The translations under genes were made by a program, and so were the position numbers. A stretch of 64,000 bases of DNA from Paenibacillus sp. DCT19 (GTDB lineage: Bacteria > Bacillota > Bacilli > Paenibacillales > Paenibacillaceae), in assembly GCF_003268635.1 (NCBI RefSeq), contig NZ_CP029639.1, positions 414,501-478,500 of the forward strand, read 5' to 3'. Below are positions 34,576-43,982 of the stretch, in pieces. How positions within the stretch are numbered: position 1 is the first letter of the stretch; each line of letters starts with the position of its first letter. The notes under the pieces are model-generated. The model was not told where the DNA came from, searched no databases, and worked only from the letters and a program-made list of their open reading frames with translations.

Positions 34576-35058
34576 ATGAATGAAGTGAACATCCGTAGAG
34601 CCGAAAGTAGGGATTATCCAAGAGTGTCCGCACTGATGGATGAGCTGCACCGTATGCATGTCGAGGCACGTCCTGACATATATAGACCGCTACAGCCTAG
34701 AATGAGTCAGCAGGAATTTGAGGACTTGTTGAATGCGGAAGATCGTTACCTGTATGTAGCTGAAGCAACAGAGGGGGAGATCTGTGGGTATGGGAGCGCC
34801 CAACTCAATAAAATTCAGAATGTAGAGCTGCTAATGGATCGAGATGTGCTCTTCATTAATGAGATTATTATTGATCAGATGCATCGCGGGCGTCATATTG
34901 GACAGAAGATGATGGCGGTGCTTGTCGAGCTGGGTAACGAACTTCAAGCCGATCATCTAGAGCTAACCGTTGCTTCGTTTAACCAAGGGGCACAAGAGTT
35001 TTATGAAAAGTTAGGTCTGGTCGTCCGTAGCAGCAGAATGGAATACATACTTAGTTGA
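34576..35058 (+). CDS. GNAT family N-acetyltransferase
   Basis: A 160-aa acetyltransferase. The acetyl-CoA binding region is INEIIIDQMHRGRHIGQKMMAVLVELG (motif A, with RxxGxG-like spacing RGRHIG) and the C-terminal ASFNQGAQEFYEKLGLVVRSSRMEY motif is typical. The ATG at 34576 has GAGGAGAGG upstream; open sequence before it belongs to the direct repeat. The acetyl acceptor is unknown. Confidence 0.85.
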   Translation: MNEVNIRRAESRDYPRVSALMDELHRMHVEARPDIYRPLQPRMSQQEFEDLLNAEDRYLYVAEATEGEICGYGSAQLNKIQNVELLMDRDVLFINEIIIDQMHRGRHIGQKMMAVLVELGNELQADHLELTVASFNQGAQEFYEKLGLVVRSSRMEYILS

Positions 35059-35067
35059 TTGAATTAA

Positions 35068-35130
35068 ACATCTGGGGATAACAGCGATCGGAATGTTGTT
35101 CTGTCATCGAAGTGGTCAGTGTAAATATTT
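35068..35130. repeat. Palindromic repeat, family 1, right-half remnant G
   Basis: Only the right limb is present: CATCTGGGGATAACAGCGATCGG, TTCTGTCATCG-AGTGG, then AGTGTAAATAT. It lies between the GNAT stop and the csoR promoter. Confidence 0.7.
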
Positions 35131-35144
35131 ATAGTTTCTCTTGA

Positions 35145-35160
35145 ATACCCCATGGGGTAT
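35145..35160. promoter_or_regulatory. CsoR operator of csoR
   Basis: ATACCCCATGGGGTAT is a perfect palindrome and matches the CsoR consensus. It lies between a TTGAAT -35 and a TATCCT -10 with 16-bp spacing, so CsoR would block RNA polymerase until Cu(I) binds. Confidence 0.85.
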
Positions 35161-35199
35161 GTTATCCTTAGGTCAGAATGATGAAGAGGGGTGTTTATG

Positions 35200-35610
35200 A
35201 TGGATCATCAGAGCCATCCCAAGGACTTAATGGAACCATCCGGAACCGATGTACCTGAAGTTTTGGAGACGGAATCTGCACAAACGGCGAATTCATGTCA
35301 TGCTCATGCTGATAACGATGACGGGAAGCAAGTCCGTAAGAGTCATCACTCACAAGAGATGAAGGGCAATCTGATTTCACGGTTGAATCGTGTTGAAGGA
35401 CAGATTCGTGGAATTAAAGGGCTCATTGAGAAGGATACGTATTGTGATGATGTCCTGACACAGATCGCCGCAGCCCAGTCAGCGCTTAATTCAGTAGGAA
35501 AACTTCTGCTTGAAGGGCATATGAAGAGCTGTATCGTTGAGCGAATTCAGGCAGGGGAACATGAAGTAGTCGATGAACTGCTGGTTACGGTAAGGAAATT
35601 AATGAAGTGA
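35200..35610 (+). CDS. csoR: Copper-sensing repressor CsoR
   Basis: A 136-aa DUF156 all-helical repressor. The Cu(I) ligands of the family are all present: Cys in DTYCDD, His in LLEGHMKSC and the Cys three residues after Met-Lys. The DNA-contacting Arg/Lys surface (LISRLNRVEGQIRGIKGLIE) is conserved. The N-terminal 45 residues form a His/Asp/Glu-rich extension absent from the minimal family, perhaps extra metal binding. Two ATGs (35197, 35200) follow AAGAGGGG; the second has the better spacing. It autoregulates through the operator at 35145 and also controls copA. Confidence 0.92.
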   Translation: MDHQSHPKDLMEPSGTDVPEVLETESAQTANSCHAHADNDDGKQVRKSHHSQEMKGNLISRLNRVEGQIRGIKGLIEKDTYCDDVLTQIAAAQSALNSVGKLLLEGHMKSCIVERIQAGEHEVVDELLVTVRKLMK

Positions 35611-35628
35611 ATATTGTTACTTAATCTA

Positions 35629-35857
35629 AATAAGTTCAACTAAACTTTTTACACGAGAACGTAGAGGACAGAAATAACATGAAGAAGCGGAGCGTTCGCC
35701 TATAAGCTTTCTGAAAGAAAGCTACATCGGAAGCATAAGCTATCCCTGGATTTTCCCCGTTGACAAAGGGAATCAAAAAAATCTGGGGATAACAGCGATC
35801 GGAAGGTTATTCTGTCATCGGAGTGGTAAGTGTAACATTCTTTAATTGAACTTATAC
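35629..35857. repeat. Palindromic repeat, family 1, copy D with nested hairpin
   Basis: Terminal repeats ATAAGTTCAA and TTGAACTTAT enclose the usual core. About 45 bp after TTCGCC, a nested inverted repeat (AGCTTTCTGAAAGAAAGCT plus AAGCATAAGCTATCC) is inserted in the left limb. It lies between csoR and copZ, so a csoR-copZ transcript would carry the hairpin. Confidence 0.85.
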
Positions 35858-35881
35858 ATTGCCCATAAGGAGGAATATATG

Positions 35882-36082
35882 ATGTCTAATGTTACATTGA
35901 ACGTATCAGGAATGTCCTGCAATCACTGCGTGAAGGCTGTTGAAGAAGCTGTGAAGAATGCTGGTGCAAGTGGTCAGGTCGATCTGCAAGCTGGAACGGT
36001 AGCAGTAGAGTATGATGAGCAGAAGGTTAACGTGGATCAGATCAAGGCAGCAATTGAAGACCAAGGATACGATGTAGCTTAA
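35882..36082 (+). CDS. copZ: Copper chaperone CopZ
   Basis: A 66-aa heavy-metal-associated (HMA) domain with the Cu(I) motif GMSCNHC near residue 11 and the usual beta-alpha-beta-beta-alpha-beta length. AAGGAGG lies 8 nt before this ATG; an ATG one codon earlier is also possible. It delivers Cu(I) to CopA and CsoR. The family 1 repeat directly upstream leaves it either co-transcribed from csoR or dependent on an unseen promoter. Confidence 0.92.
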   Translation: MSNVTLNVSGMSCNHCVKAVEEAVKNAGASGQVDLQAGTVAVEYDEQKVNVDQIKAAIEDQGYDVA

Positions 36083-36233
36083 TTATTTTCTCTCAATTTT
36101 CATCTGATTCATATGAATGATTTATGATGATCTGGCTTGAACAGAACTTCCTTGTTTAACTCAAGGGACGAGAAGAATCGGTAGATTTTTTTCGAATAAG
36201 TTCATCGTTTAAGCCTTATTTTTTCTAATGAAT

Positions 36234-36250
36234 ATACCCCCATAGGGTAT
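36234..36250. promoter_or_regulatory. CsoR operator of copA
   Basis: ATACCCCCATAGGGTAT is a near-perfect CsoR palindrome 30 bp before the copA start. It gives copA its own copper-responsive control. Confidence 0.8.
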
Positions 36251-36279
36251 TGGGGAACAAATTGAACGGAGATGACGAC

Positions 36280-38808
36280 ATGGATAAGCCAGCAACAGAA
36301 AATACTGCAACTGGCTCAGCATTACCACCCGTAGAGGGAGCATCTGGTTTACTCACCACACTCCAAATTACAGGTATGACCTGTGCAGCGTGCTCTACCC
36401 GAATCGAGAAGGGGTTATCCCGCATGGAAGGGGTCAATCAGGCTAACGTTAATCTCGCAATAGAGCAGGCGACCGTTAGGTACGATCCCAAAGTCATTAA
36501 TATCAATCAACTGCGAGATAAGGTTGAAGCGTTGGGTTATGGCACAGTTACGGAATCGGTAGATCTGGATATAACGGGCATGACCTGTGCGGCTTGTTCG
36601 GCTCGGATCGAGAAAGGGCTATCCCGCTTACCGGGTGTATCTCGTGCAAATGTAAATTTAGCGCTGGAGACAGGGCATGTCGAATTCACAGCAGGCGCTC
36701 TGAAAGCATCCGACATTACGGCTAAGATTAGACAGCTTGGTTATGGCGCAGAATTACAACAGACGGGAGAGGAAACTTCATCTGCCAGAGAGCGGGAATT
36801 GCAACGTAAGAAGTGGAAATGGATGATATCCGCAGCACTTTCGATTCCTTTGTTATGGGCGATGGTGGGTCACTTCTCCTTCACATCGTGGATTTGGGTG
36901 CCTGATCTGTTCATGAACCCATGGTTCCAATTGCTTCTCGCAACGCCAGTTCAGTTTGTGATTGGATGGCAGTTCTATGTGGGAGCCTACAAAGCATTGC
37001 GTAGTGGTAGCGCCAATATGGATGTGCTGGTCGCTTTGGGTACAAGTGCGGCATTTTTCTACAGTCTTTATCTAACGTTATCCAGTGGTTATCTACCTGC
37101 GACTACGATGGATCATGGTGCAATGGAAACAAGCACAGCCGTTATGCCGATGGTGGAGCTTTATTATGAGACGAGTGCAATTCTGATTACCTTAATATTA
37201 CTCGGCAAATGGTTCGAGGCTGTAGCAAAAGGACGCTCATCCCAGGCGATCAAGAGCTTGATTGAATTGGCTCCGCGTGAAGCCCGCGTCATTCGAGATG
37301 GGCAGGAGGTCGTTATCCCTGCGAGTTATGTTGCTGTGGGTGATCTCGTTCTTGTGAAACCAGGGGACAGTATCCCGGTGGACGGCATCGTGGAGGAAGG
37401 ACAGTCTTCTGTAGACGAATCGATGCTCAGTGGAGAGAGTTTACCTGTAGATAAAAAGCCTGGCGATGCTGTTACAGGGGCTACTTTGAACAAAAACGGC
37501 ATGTTACGCCTAAGAGCGACCCGAGTGGGTGCAGATACCGCTCTCTCCCAAATTATCAAAGTCGTTGAGCAAGCGCAGGGCTCCAAAGCTCCAATTCAAC
37601 GGATTGCAGATGTGATCTCAGGTATTTTTGTCCCGATTGTTGTGGGCATTGCCGCCGTTACCTTCCTTGTCTGGTACTTCTTCGCAAGTCCCGGTGACTT
37701 CGCTGGGTCATTGGAAAAAGCAATTGCTGTATTGGTTATCGCCTGTCCATGTGCCTTAGGTTTGGCTACGCCAACCTCGGTTATGGCTGGATCGGGGCGA
37801 GCTGCTGAATATGGCATTTTGTTCAAAGGCGGCGAGCATCTAGAATCGGCCCAGCAGATTCAGACTGTTGTGCTGGACAAAACAGGTACGGTAACTCAGG
37901 GCAAACCTGTGCTTACAGACGTTGTAACAGCTTCAGACTGGACAGAAACGGAGCTGTTAGAACGGGTTGGCGCAGCAGAGCAGAATTCGGAGCACCCACT
38001 TGCTGAAGCTATCGTGGAAGGGATTCAAGGTAAAGGCATCGCTCTAAGCCAATCCGATCAATTCGAGAACATACCTGGCTACGGTGTTCGAGCTCGTGTT
38101 CAGGGACAAGAGATTCTGGTTGGAACCCGGCGTTTGCTTGCTGATGCCAAGGTTAATGTTCCAGATGGTACGGTGGCTCAGATGAACCAACTGGAGGAAC
38201 AAGGGCGTACAGCGATGTTGGTTGCGATTGATGGTGTGTGGGCAGGGATTGTTGCTGTTGCAGATACCATTAAAGAAACGTCACGCGAAGCAGTAGCCCG
38301 TCTACAAACGATGGGAATCGACGTTATTATGATTACCGGTGACAATGAGCGAACAGCACGCGCTGTGGCAGAACAAGCGGGAATCCGTAACGTTCTAGCA
38401 GAAGTGCTCCCAGAGGGCAAAGCTGCGGAAGTGAAGAAGCTGCAGGCTAATGGTCGTAAGGTGGCTATGGTTGGAGATGGAATTAACGATGCGCCAGCTC
38501 TGGCGACAGCCGATATTGGGATGGCCATTGGGACAGGGACGGATGTAGCGATGGAAGCGGCGGATATTACGTTGATGCGTGGGGATTTGAATAGCATTGC
38601 TGACGCAATCGAGATGAGCCGGCGAACAATGGGTAACATCAAGCAAAATCTGTTCTGGGCACTTGGATATAATGTGATCGGTATTCCAATTGCTGCTGTT
38701 GGCTTTCTTGCTCCATGGTTAGCTGGTGCTGCGATGGCGTTCAGCTCGGTGTCTGTTGTGTTAAACGCCTTACGTTTGCAACGAATGAAGCTGCAACATA
38801 AAGCATGA
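36280..38808 (+). CDS. copA: Copper-exporting P1B-type ATPase CopA
   Basis: An 842-aa pump that expels Cu(I). Two N-terminal HMA domains each carry GMTCAAC. Eight membrane helices include the ion-binding [14 protein letters not shown]. Catalytic motifs are all present: LSGESLP (actuator), [10 protein letters not shown] (phosphorylation Asp), SEHPLAEA (HP motif), [19 protein letters not shown] and [11 protein letters not shown]. The ATG at 36280 follows GGAGATG; upstream in-frame sequence overlaps the operator. It ends the csoR-copZ-copA copper-resistance locus. Confidence 0.95.
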   Translation: MDKPATENTATGSALPPVEGASGLLTTLQITGMTCAACSTRIEKGLSRMEGVNQANVNLAIEQATVRYDPKVININQLRDKVEALGYGTVTESVDLDITGMTCAACSARIEKGLSRLPGVSRANVNLALETGHVEFTAGALKASDITAKIRQLGYGAELQQTGEETSSARERELQRKKWKWMISAALSIPLLWAMVGHFSFTSWIWVPDLFMNPWFQLLLATPVQFVIGWQFYVGAYKALRSGSANMDVLVALGTSAAFFYSLYLTLSSGYLPATTMDHGAMETSTAVMPMVELYYETSAILITLILLGKWFEAVAKGRSSQAIKSLIELAPREARVIRDGQEVVIPASYVAVGDLVLVKPGDSIPVDGIVEEGQSSVDESMLSGESLPVDKKPGDAVTGATLNKNGMLRLRATRVGADTALSQIIKVVEQAQGSKAPIQRIADVISGIFVPIVVGIAAVTFLVWYFFASPGDFAGSLEKAIAVLVIACPCALGLATPTSVMAGSGRAAEYGILFKGGEHLESAQQIQTVVLDKTGTVTQGKPVLTDVVTASDWTETELLERVGAAEQNSEHPLAEAIVEGIQGKGIALSQSDQFENIPGYGVRARVQGQEILVGTRRLLADAKVNVPDGTVAQMNQLEEQGRTAMLVAIDGVWAGIVAVADTIKETSREAVARLQTMGIDVIMITGDNERTARAVAEQAGIRNVLAEVLPEGKAAEVKKLQANGRKVAMVGDGINDAPALATADIGMAIGTGTDVAMEAADITLMRGDLNSIADAIEMSRRTMGNIKQNLFWALGYNVIGIPIAAVGFLAPWLAGAAMAFSSVSVVLNALRLQRMKLQHKA

Positions 38809-38895
38809 ATTTAATCATGCTCACAGGGATAGGATATCGTTTAGATTAGGTGAGGCTTGTACAAAGCAGATATGTCCTGAGTTATTTCTCTGAAA

Positions 38896-39076
38896 GAGGT
38901 TGTTCAAAAAGTCCGATTTTGATTACGAAGGATGCGCGAGTGGCATCTCAGCATCGAATATGGGATTCAGCCGAAATGTCCGTTGCTCACGTAGGTTTGC
39001 CTACGCTCTGCTACTCCATTTCTATCTTCATCCCATCTTCTCGGTACTGAAAACCGCCCTTTTTGAAAACGTACTT
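38896..39076. repeat. Repeat family 2, long copy
   Basis: About 181 bp in the same orientation as 14851-15069 and highly similar (GAGGTTGTTCAAAAAGTCCG, GCGCGAGTGGCATCTCAGC, CTGAAAACCGCCCTTTTTGAA). It lacks about 40 central bases. Located between copA and the ABC-2 permease gene. Confidence 0.8.
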
Positions 39077-39180
39077 AAAGATATGAAAAGAGAACAGTGA
39101 TTTTTTTTCAAAAAGAGACTGTTTTGTTTCATTAATTTTCAGAAATTCCATTGACAATAATGACATATACACTTAAAATT

Positions 39181-39211
39181 TAAACATTCGTTTGATTCAA
39201 ACAAATGTTTA
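39181..39211. promoter_or_regulatory. 31-bp inverted repeat, probable TetR operator
   Basis: TAAACATTCGTTTGA and TCAAACAAATGTTTA form a palindrome with one mismatch, 40 bp before the permease start. A TetR-family gene lies directly downstream of the permease, so this is the likely operator. Confidence 0.7.
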
Positions 39212-39250
39212 TATCAAATTCGAACTACTTTGCAATGGAGGATAAGATCT

Positions 39251-40411
39251 ATGGTACAGGCTTTACGCGTTTTGTTTAAAAAACCACCAGTGATTGTTGG
39301 AATCGTGACGGCACTTATGTTCCAAGTGATTTTTAGCATCATCTGGATGACTGCATATTCAGGAGTTAATGATCGCACGAACGAGCTTACCGTTGCGATT
39401 GTGAACGAGGATGGAGAACTATCTCAAGGAATTGCCGATCGATTGGCAGAGACGTTACCGTTTCATACCGTATCTAATCTAAGTTCGGAAGAAGCAATGG
39501 ATCAGCTTAATCACCACCAAGTTCATATGGTACTCGGCATTCCGGCTGGCTTTAATGAATTGCTTCAAACGGCTGGATCAACAGCCGAGATTAAGTACAC
39601 AATTAATGAAGCTAATCCAGTGACGATCAAAAGCATGATGCAAGGTGTATCACAGTCCGTAACCAACACAATTAACAAGCAGGCTACTGCTCAAGGTGTG
39701 CAAACTGTGTTAACCGCAACAGGGACACCAGCAGATCAAGCTGCTAATGTGGCGACTAACCTGACTTCCCGTGTGGAAGGCGTAACAACGTCCATCAACC
39801 CGGTGAACGGAATGAATAATCAGATGGTACCGATGATGATGGTGCTGGCATCTTATGTTGGAGCTATGATCATGGGGATGAATCTGCAAACGGCTATGGG
39901 GATGTTGTCCGCAACGTTCTCTCGCTGGACGCTATTCGGTGCAAGAATTGTCATTAACGTAGGTTCAGCCTTGGTTGTATCCTTACTCGGATCTTCACTT
40001 ATCGTTGCGCTTGGCGGACAGATTGAACAAGGATTTGTTGCATTCTGGTTATTCCAAGCCTTGTTCCTCTGCACGTTCATGTTCTTCTCGCAGTTCTTCT
40101 TGATTTGCTTCGGACCTGCAGGAAGCTTGTTCAATGTTATCTCGCTATCCTTGCAGCTTGTATCTTCCGGAGCGATGGTACCACGTGAATTGCTGAATGG
40201 ATTCTATAGTGGTGTGGGTCAATTTTTACCAGCTACTTATGCGGTTCAAGGTATCTTGAGTGCTCAACTGGGTGGCCCAGGAATTCAGTCTGCTGCAGGT
40301 TCAATCGTTCTTATTCTGGCGATTGTCGTTGCACTCTCGCTGCTGGTTACCTTTGTGAAGAAACAGCGTGTACCCGCAGGTGCACCAAGCCCAGCACCAT
40401 CTAACGCTTAA
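39251..40411 (+). CDS. ABC-2 type / YhgE-like membrane transport protein
   Basis: A 386-aa membrane protein of the YhgE/Pip-related DUF3533 and ABC-2 permease group. One N-terminal helix is followed by an extracellular domain of about 170 residues (VAIVNEDGELSQGIADRLAETLPF is the typical start). Five to six C-terminal helices complete it. GGAGGATAAG precedes the ATG at 39251. No ATPase gene is nearby. With its TetR operator and the downstream regulator it looks like an inducible efflux or envelope-protection unit. Confidence 0.8.
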   Translation: MVQALRVLFKKPPVIVGIVTALMFQVIFSIIWMTAYSGVNDRTNELTVAIVNEDGELSQGIADRLAETLPFHTVSNLSSEEAMDQLNHHQVHMVLGIPAGFNELLQTAGSTAEIKYTINEANPVTIKSMMQGVSQSVTNTINKQATAQGVQTVLTATGTPADQAANVATNLTSRVEGVTTSINPVNGMNNQMVPMMMVLASYVGAMIMGMNLQTAMGMLSATFSRWTLFGARIVINVGSALVVSLLGSSLIVALGGQIEQGFVAFWLFQALFLCTFMFFSQFFLICFGPAGSLFNVISLSLQLVSSGAMVPRELLNGFYSGVGQFLPATYAVQGILSAQLGGPGIQSAAGSIVLILAIVVALSLLVTFVKKQRVPAGAPSPAPSNA

Positions 40412-40454
40412 TACCTAAGGCTATACAGATGGAGCTACACTGTATACTTACGTC

Positions 40455-40486
40455 AAGCCCCCATTGATTGCCGATGGGGGGCTTGG
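40455..40486. terminator. Terminator-like hairpin after the permease
   Basis: AAGCCCCCAT pairs with ATGGGGGGCTT around TGATTGCCG. The T-run is poor on the plus strand, so termination may be partial. Confidence 0.5.
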
Positions 40487-40588
40487 TGTAATAGTAGATG
40501 GAGGATACAACTTCACATATGCCATCCTAATGGCTATGCCTTGCGCTTTGTTGCACAAACTTTCATAATAGATAATTATGTATAATTT

Positions 40589-40613
40589 CATTAAACATTT
40601 ACAAGAGAACGGA
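40589..40613. repeat. Left-limb remnant of repeat family 1
   Basis: CATTAAACATTTACAAGAGAACGGA resembles the left arm of family 1 (ACATTTACACGAGAACGGA). It abuts the RBS of the TetR gene. It could be a decayed copy or chance similarity. Confidence 0.4.
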
Positions 40614-40630
40614 TTAGAGGAGCGAACGGA

Positions 40631-41227
40631 ATGACGGAACCGGAATTGGACATTAAAACGAGGATATTGCTTGCAGCCAAGAAGCTTTTTGCCGGTCAGG
40701 GGTATGATGGGACAAGTGTTCGTCAAATCTGTGATGAAGCGGGAGCGAATGTGTCCCTGGTCTCTTATCACTTTGGCGGCAAGGAGAAGGTGTTTGAGGC
40801 ATTATTTGAACACTTTTTCCCTGGTCAGATGCTGAATGAGCTGGCTGCAGAATCCATGTCCCCCGTGGAAGGTGTCCGCCGAATTGTTGGTCAAGTTGTG
40901 AAGTTTACGATGACAGATACCGAGATGAGCGACATTGTGCAGCTTGAAATCACGCTGAGGACACATCGCACGCCGACGGTCTTTCGTTTCCTGGATCCGA
41001 TCTGGACGAAGGTAAGAGATCTACTGCAAGAAGGTAAAGATCAGGGTATTTTTCGTATTGAATCCGTGTCATATGCCACATTACAGGTGATGGGTGCAAC
41101 TTTGGCGCATAAACGAGCCAAAAATTCACGTTTTCTGGCCGATTATCAGGGAATAACTACAGAGGAACTTGCTGAGCAAACGATTGAATTTGTACTTCGA
41201 GGATTAGGAGTGACTAACCATGAATGA
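40631..41227 (+). CDS. TetR-family transcriptional regulator
   Basis: A 198-aa regulator. The N-terminal HTH (ILLAAKKLFAGQGYDGTSVRQICDEAGANVSLVSYHFGGKEKVFEAL) is typical of TetR, with the SYHFGGKE segment of the CecR/YbiH-like subgroup. A helical ligand domain follows. It should repress the ABC-2 permease gene through the 31-bp palindrome at 39181. Its end overlaps the nitroreductase start by 8 bp, so the two are co-expressed. Confidence 0.88.
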   Translation: MTEPELDIKTRILLAAKKLFAGQGYDGTSVRQICDEAGANVSLVSYHFGGKEKVFEALFEHFFPGQMLNELAAESMSPVEGVRRIVGQVVKFTMTDTEMSDIVQLEITLRTHRTPTVFRFLDPIWTKVRDLLQEGKDQGIFRIESVSYATLQVMGATLAHKRAKNSRFLADYQGITTEELAEQTIEFVLRGLGVTNHE

Positions 41228-41963
41228 AACGATTGAATTAATGATGAAGCACCGCTCTGTACGGAAATTCAAGGCAGATCCCGTAAGTGAGGAACAGTTG
41301 GCAACGATCATTGCAGCTGGACAGATGGCTTCTTCCTCCAGCAGTGTGCAGGCGTATAGCGTAATTGCGGTAACGGATTCGGACATAAAATCGAAGCTTG
41401 CTGAGCTGGCAGGAAACCAGGCTTACGTGAACGAATGTCCTGTTTTCCTGGTATGGTGCGCAGACCTCTTCCGACTGAAGGATGCGGCGAAGCAGCATAC
41501 GCCAGACAAGGAAAGCTATGCGGATTCGACAGAAAACTTTATGGTCGCTACCATTGATGTGGCGCTAGCATCACAGAACGCAGCCCTTGCAGCCGAATCA
41601 CTCGGCTATGGCATTGTCTATATCGGTGGAATTCGCACACGGATTGAGGAAGTTTCTGAGCTGCTAGGACTACCCGAAGGCGTATATCCGGTCTATGGCA
41701 TGTGTATTGGTGTTGCCGATCAGGAGACAGGCATTCGTCCGCGCTTACCACTAGAGGCTGTTCTTCATCAGAATGAGTATAATGCCGAGCAGACACTTGA
41801 AGGCATGGCGCAGTATGATGAGACCACGATAGCCTACATGAATGAACGGACGCAGGGCGCAAACAAGACACCTTGGTCTGTATCGATGGCCAAACGTCTC
41901 ACAGAGCCAGTGCGCTTGCAGATGAAGCCTTTCTTGGAGGGCAAAGGGTTCATGAAGCGTTAA
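41220..41963 (+). CDS. NADPH-dependent nitro/flavin reductase (NfsA/FRP type)
   Basis: A 247-aa FMN flavoprotein of the NfsA/Frp nitroreductase family. Conserved segments are MKHRSVRKFKADPVSEEQL (FMN binding), ASSSSSVQAYSVIAV, LAAESLGYGIVYIGGIR and GMCIGVADQETGIRPRLPLEAVLHQN. It would reduce nitro compounds, quinones or flavins. Overlap with the TetR gene suggests a shared xenobiotic response. A bidirectional terminator follows. Confidence 0.88.
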   Translation: MNETIELMMKHRSVRKFKADPVSEEQLATIIAAGQMASSSSSVQAYSVIAVTDSDIKSKLAELAGNQAYVNECPVFLVWCADLFRLKDAAKQHTPDKESYADSTENFMVATIDVALASQNAALAAESLGYGIVYIGGIRTRIEEVSELLGLPEGVYPVYGMCIGVADQETGIRPRLPLEAVLHQNEYNAEQTLEGMAQYDETTIAYMNERTQGANKTPWSVSMAKRLTEPVRLQMKPFLEGKGFMKR

Positions 41964-42002
41964 TGTGTGCGGGCAAATTGTATAGTTGATCGTTGATGAT
42001 TC

Positions 42003-42039
42003 AAAAGGTCAGTTAGGCTTCATGCCTGACTGACCTTTT
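42003..42039. terminator. Bidirectional terminator
   Basis: AAAAGGTCAGTTAGGC pairs with GCCTGACTGACCTTTT, with T-runs at both ends, between the convergent nitroreductase and TatD genes. Confidence 0.85.
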
Positions 42040-42050
42040 CCTGTATAAGC

Positions 42051-42869
42051 TTATTGTGATGATAGTGGCAAACCGTAGAACCGTTTGGCATTCTGGTAGA
42101 AAAGACGTGCAGCGCGTTCGAGGCTCATGCCCATGACCTCGCACCAACTCTGAATGACTTGCTTTGTCATCGCGGGATGAGTCATCTGCCCTTGCAAAGG
42201 ACCTTCGAAAGGCCAAGGGCCATCGGTCTCAGCCATGACCTGCTCCGATGGATACTGTCTTGCTAGTTCACGGATCTCTTCCTCATACATAATATCAGGG
42301 GTGAAGGAGACGAAATAACCGTTGTCTGCCATCCGTGCAATCGTTTGGCGTGAGCCTTTGAACCAGTGGAAATGGGCACGACGGAACTGATACTTTTCAA
42401 GCAGATTACAGGCGATATCAGCATCTTCATAGACGGCATGAAGCACGAGAGGTTTGTTGTACTGCTTCGCGAGCTGAATGAACTGTTCCAGCAATTCAAT
42501 ATAACCGCTCTGATCCCATGTTTTCCCTGCTTGTTCCGCTTCTTGTCTGCTGTAATAGGGTAAGCCCACCTCTCCAATGGCTACGGCTTGTCCTATATGC
42601 TGCTTGATCCAGCCAAGGAGCAGATGGAGATCGCCTGCAGAAGGGAGCGGTTGCTCTGGGTGGTAGCCAAAGGCAGGAAATACCGTACGTGGGTTATGCT
42701 TGGCAAGTTCCAGATTGGCCTGGCAGGAATCCATATTCATGGAGACCGCAATGAGGGCTTCAACTTGCTGGGAGGAGAGAGATTGCAGTATAGACTGTTG
42801 TTGCGTTGTTGTATATTGATCCAAGTGGATATGGGCATCAATTAACGGTGCTATAGCACGAGTATTCAT
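42051..42869 (-). CDS. TatD-family metal-dependent hydrolase
   Basis: A 272-aa TIM-barrel amidohydrolase-like protein. Metal-binding features are DAHIHLDQ at the N-terminus, IGEVGLPYY, PLVLHAVYED, HFHWFKGS and the late Asp in MAETDGPWPF. The family includes TatD nucleases, but this divergent member could act on another substrate. It is monocistronic; the region from 42870 to 43000 is short and otherwise empty. Confidence 0.8.
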   Translation of the reverse strand: MNTRAIAPLIDAHIHLDQYTTTQQQSILQSLSSQQVEALIAVSMNMDSCQANLELAKHNPRTVFPAFGYHPEQPLPSAGDLHLLLGWIKQHIGQAVAIGEVGLPYYSRQEAEQAGKTWDQSGYIELLEQFIQLAKQYNKPLVLHAVYEDADIACNLLEKYQFRRAHFHWFKGSRQTIARMADNGYFVSFTPDIMYEEEIRELARQYPSEQVMAETDGPWPFEGPLQGQMTHPAMTKQVIQSWCEVMGMSLERAARLFYQNAKRFYGLPLSSQ

Positions 42870-43004
42870 AGTTCCCTCCTTATGATTAATGGTTTAACTA
42901 TTCATGGTACGCAGTATATTCTATGTCGGATCACCCATATTAGGCGAAAAAATACATTTTTACACGGCTCGCTTACCGCTCTGATGAACTCACTACAATA
43001 GCTC

Positions 43005-43035
43005 TAAAAACCCGCGCTATATAGATAGGCGGGCT
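43005..43035 (-). terminator. Terminator overlapping the end of the thiZ-like gene
   Basis: On the minus strand AGCCCGC pairs with GCGGG and runs into TTTTTAG. The stem includes the last codons and the TAG stop (43017-43019). Confidence 0.7.
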
Positions 43036-43940
43036 TTGTGCTGTTCTTCTCTCATCCACTGTGAAATTTGGCGTTTGCGTTCAAGAAAGGCAGAATCCTC
43101 CGTCACCGATTCACGTCGTGGACGATCAAATGGAACAATAACCTCTTGCAGCACGGTTGCTGGGCGATTGGATAGAACATACACCCGATCCGCTAGCAGA
43201 AGAGCTTCCTCAATGTTGTGTGTAATGAATAACACTGAGCGGCGGTTCTGTTCCCAGATCTCCAGCAGCCAGCGCTGCATATCACTGCGGGTCAAGGCAT
43301 CAAGCGCACTGAAAGGCTCATCAAGCAGCATAAGCTCTTGTGGACTGAGTAACGCACGTAGGAAAGCAACACGCTGCTGCATCCCTCCTGAGAGCATATG
43401 TGGATAAGCACGCTCGAAGCCAGCTAGACCAACACTCGCCAACCATTTGCGTGCTTCAGCAATCGCTTCTGTTAGGGGTGGAGCTGTCTTCGATACTTCG
43501 CCTGCTAACACCACATTATCTTCAATGGTTCGCCAAGGCAGGAGAGCGGGTTGTTGCGGCATGTAACTGATTTTGCCACGTTGTCCGGTAACGTCATGCC
43601 CTTGCATGAGAATTCGTCCAGCCTGCGGCTTGAGCAAACCGCCGATGATATGAAAAAGGGTGCTTTTGCCACAGCCGGATGGGCCAACAATGGCTACAAA
43701 TTCGCCTTGTCCCACCGTTAGGGACAGATTATCCAATACAGATAATGTTTTGCGCCGCTCGCGATATGAAGCATGAACCTGCGTAACCTCAAGTGCTGGA
43801 GAGACTTGAGTAGTCCCTTTTGTTACTGATGTAGAATCGGGCGGTTGCAGGGTTGTCTGTGTCGTTATATTTTCATTGGTTACGTGTTTATTCGTTGGGT
43901 TATCGGAAAGGTAATCGTGTTTGTTCCGTTCGTCTCTCAT
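43017..43940 (-). CDS. thiZ: ABC transporter ATP-binding protein (thiamine-precursor import)
   Basis: A 307-aa ATPase of the nitrate/sulfonate/taurine type. A variable polar N-terminus of about 45 residues precedes Walker A GPSGCGKSTLF, signature MLSGGMQQRVAFLRAL, Walker B LMLLDEPFSALD and switch LFITHNIEEA. The ATG at 43940 is preferred over a start eight codons earlier because AAGGATG lies upstream. It is the last gene of the TPP-riboswitch operon thiY, DUF77, thiX, thiZ. Confidence 0.85.
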   Translation of the reverse strand: MRDERNKHDYLSDNPTNKHVTNENITTQTTLQPPDSTSVTKGTTQVSPALEVTQVHASYRERRKTLSVLDNLSLTVGQGEFVAIVGPSGCGKSTLFHIIGGLLKPQAGRILMQGHDVTGQRGKISYMPQQPALLPWRTIEDNVVLAGEVSKTAPPLTEAIAEARKWLASVGLAGFERAYPHMLSGGMQQRVAFLRALLSPQELMLLDEPFSALDALTRSDMQRWLLEIWEQNRRSVLFITHNIEEALLLADRVYVLSNRPATVLQEVIVPFDRPRRESVTEDSAFLERKRQISQWMREEQHKARLSI

Positions 43941-43982
43941 CCCGGTTTCACATCCTTGCCACATGGTTTTCCAGTGTCAGTA

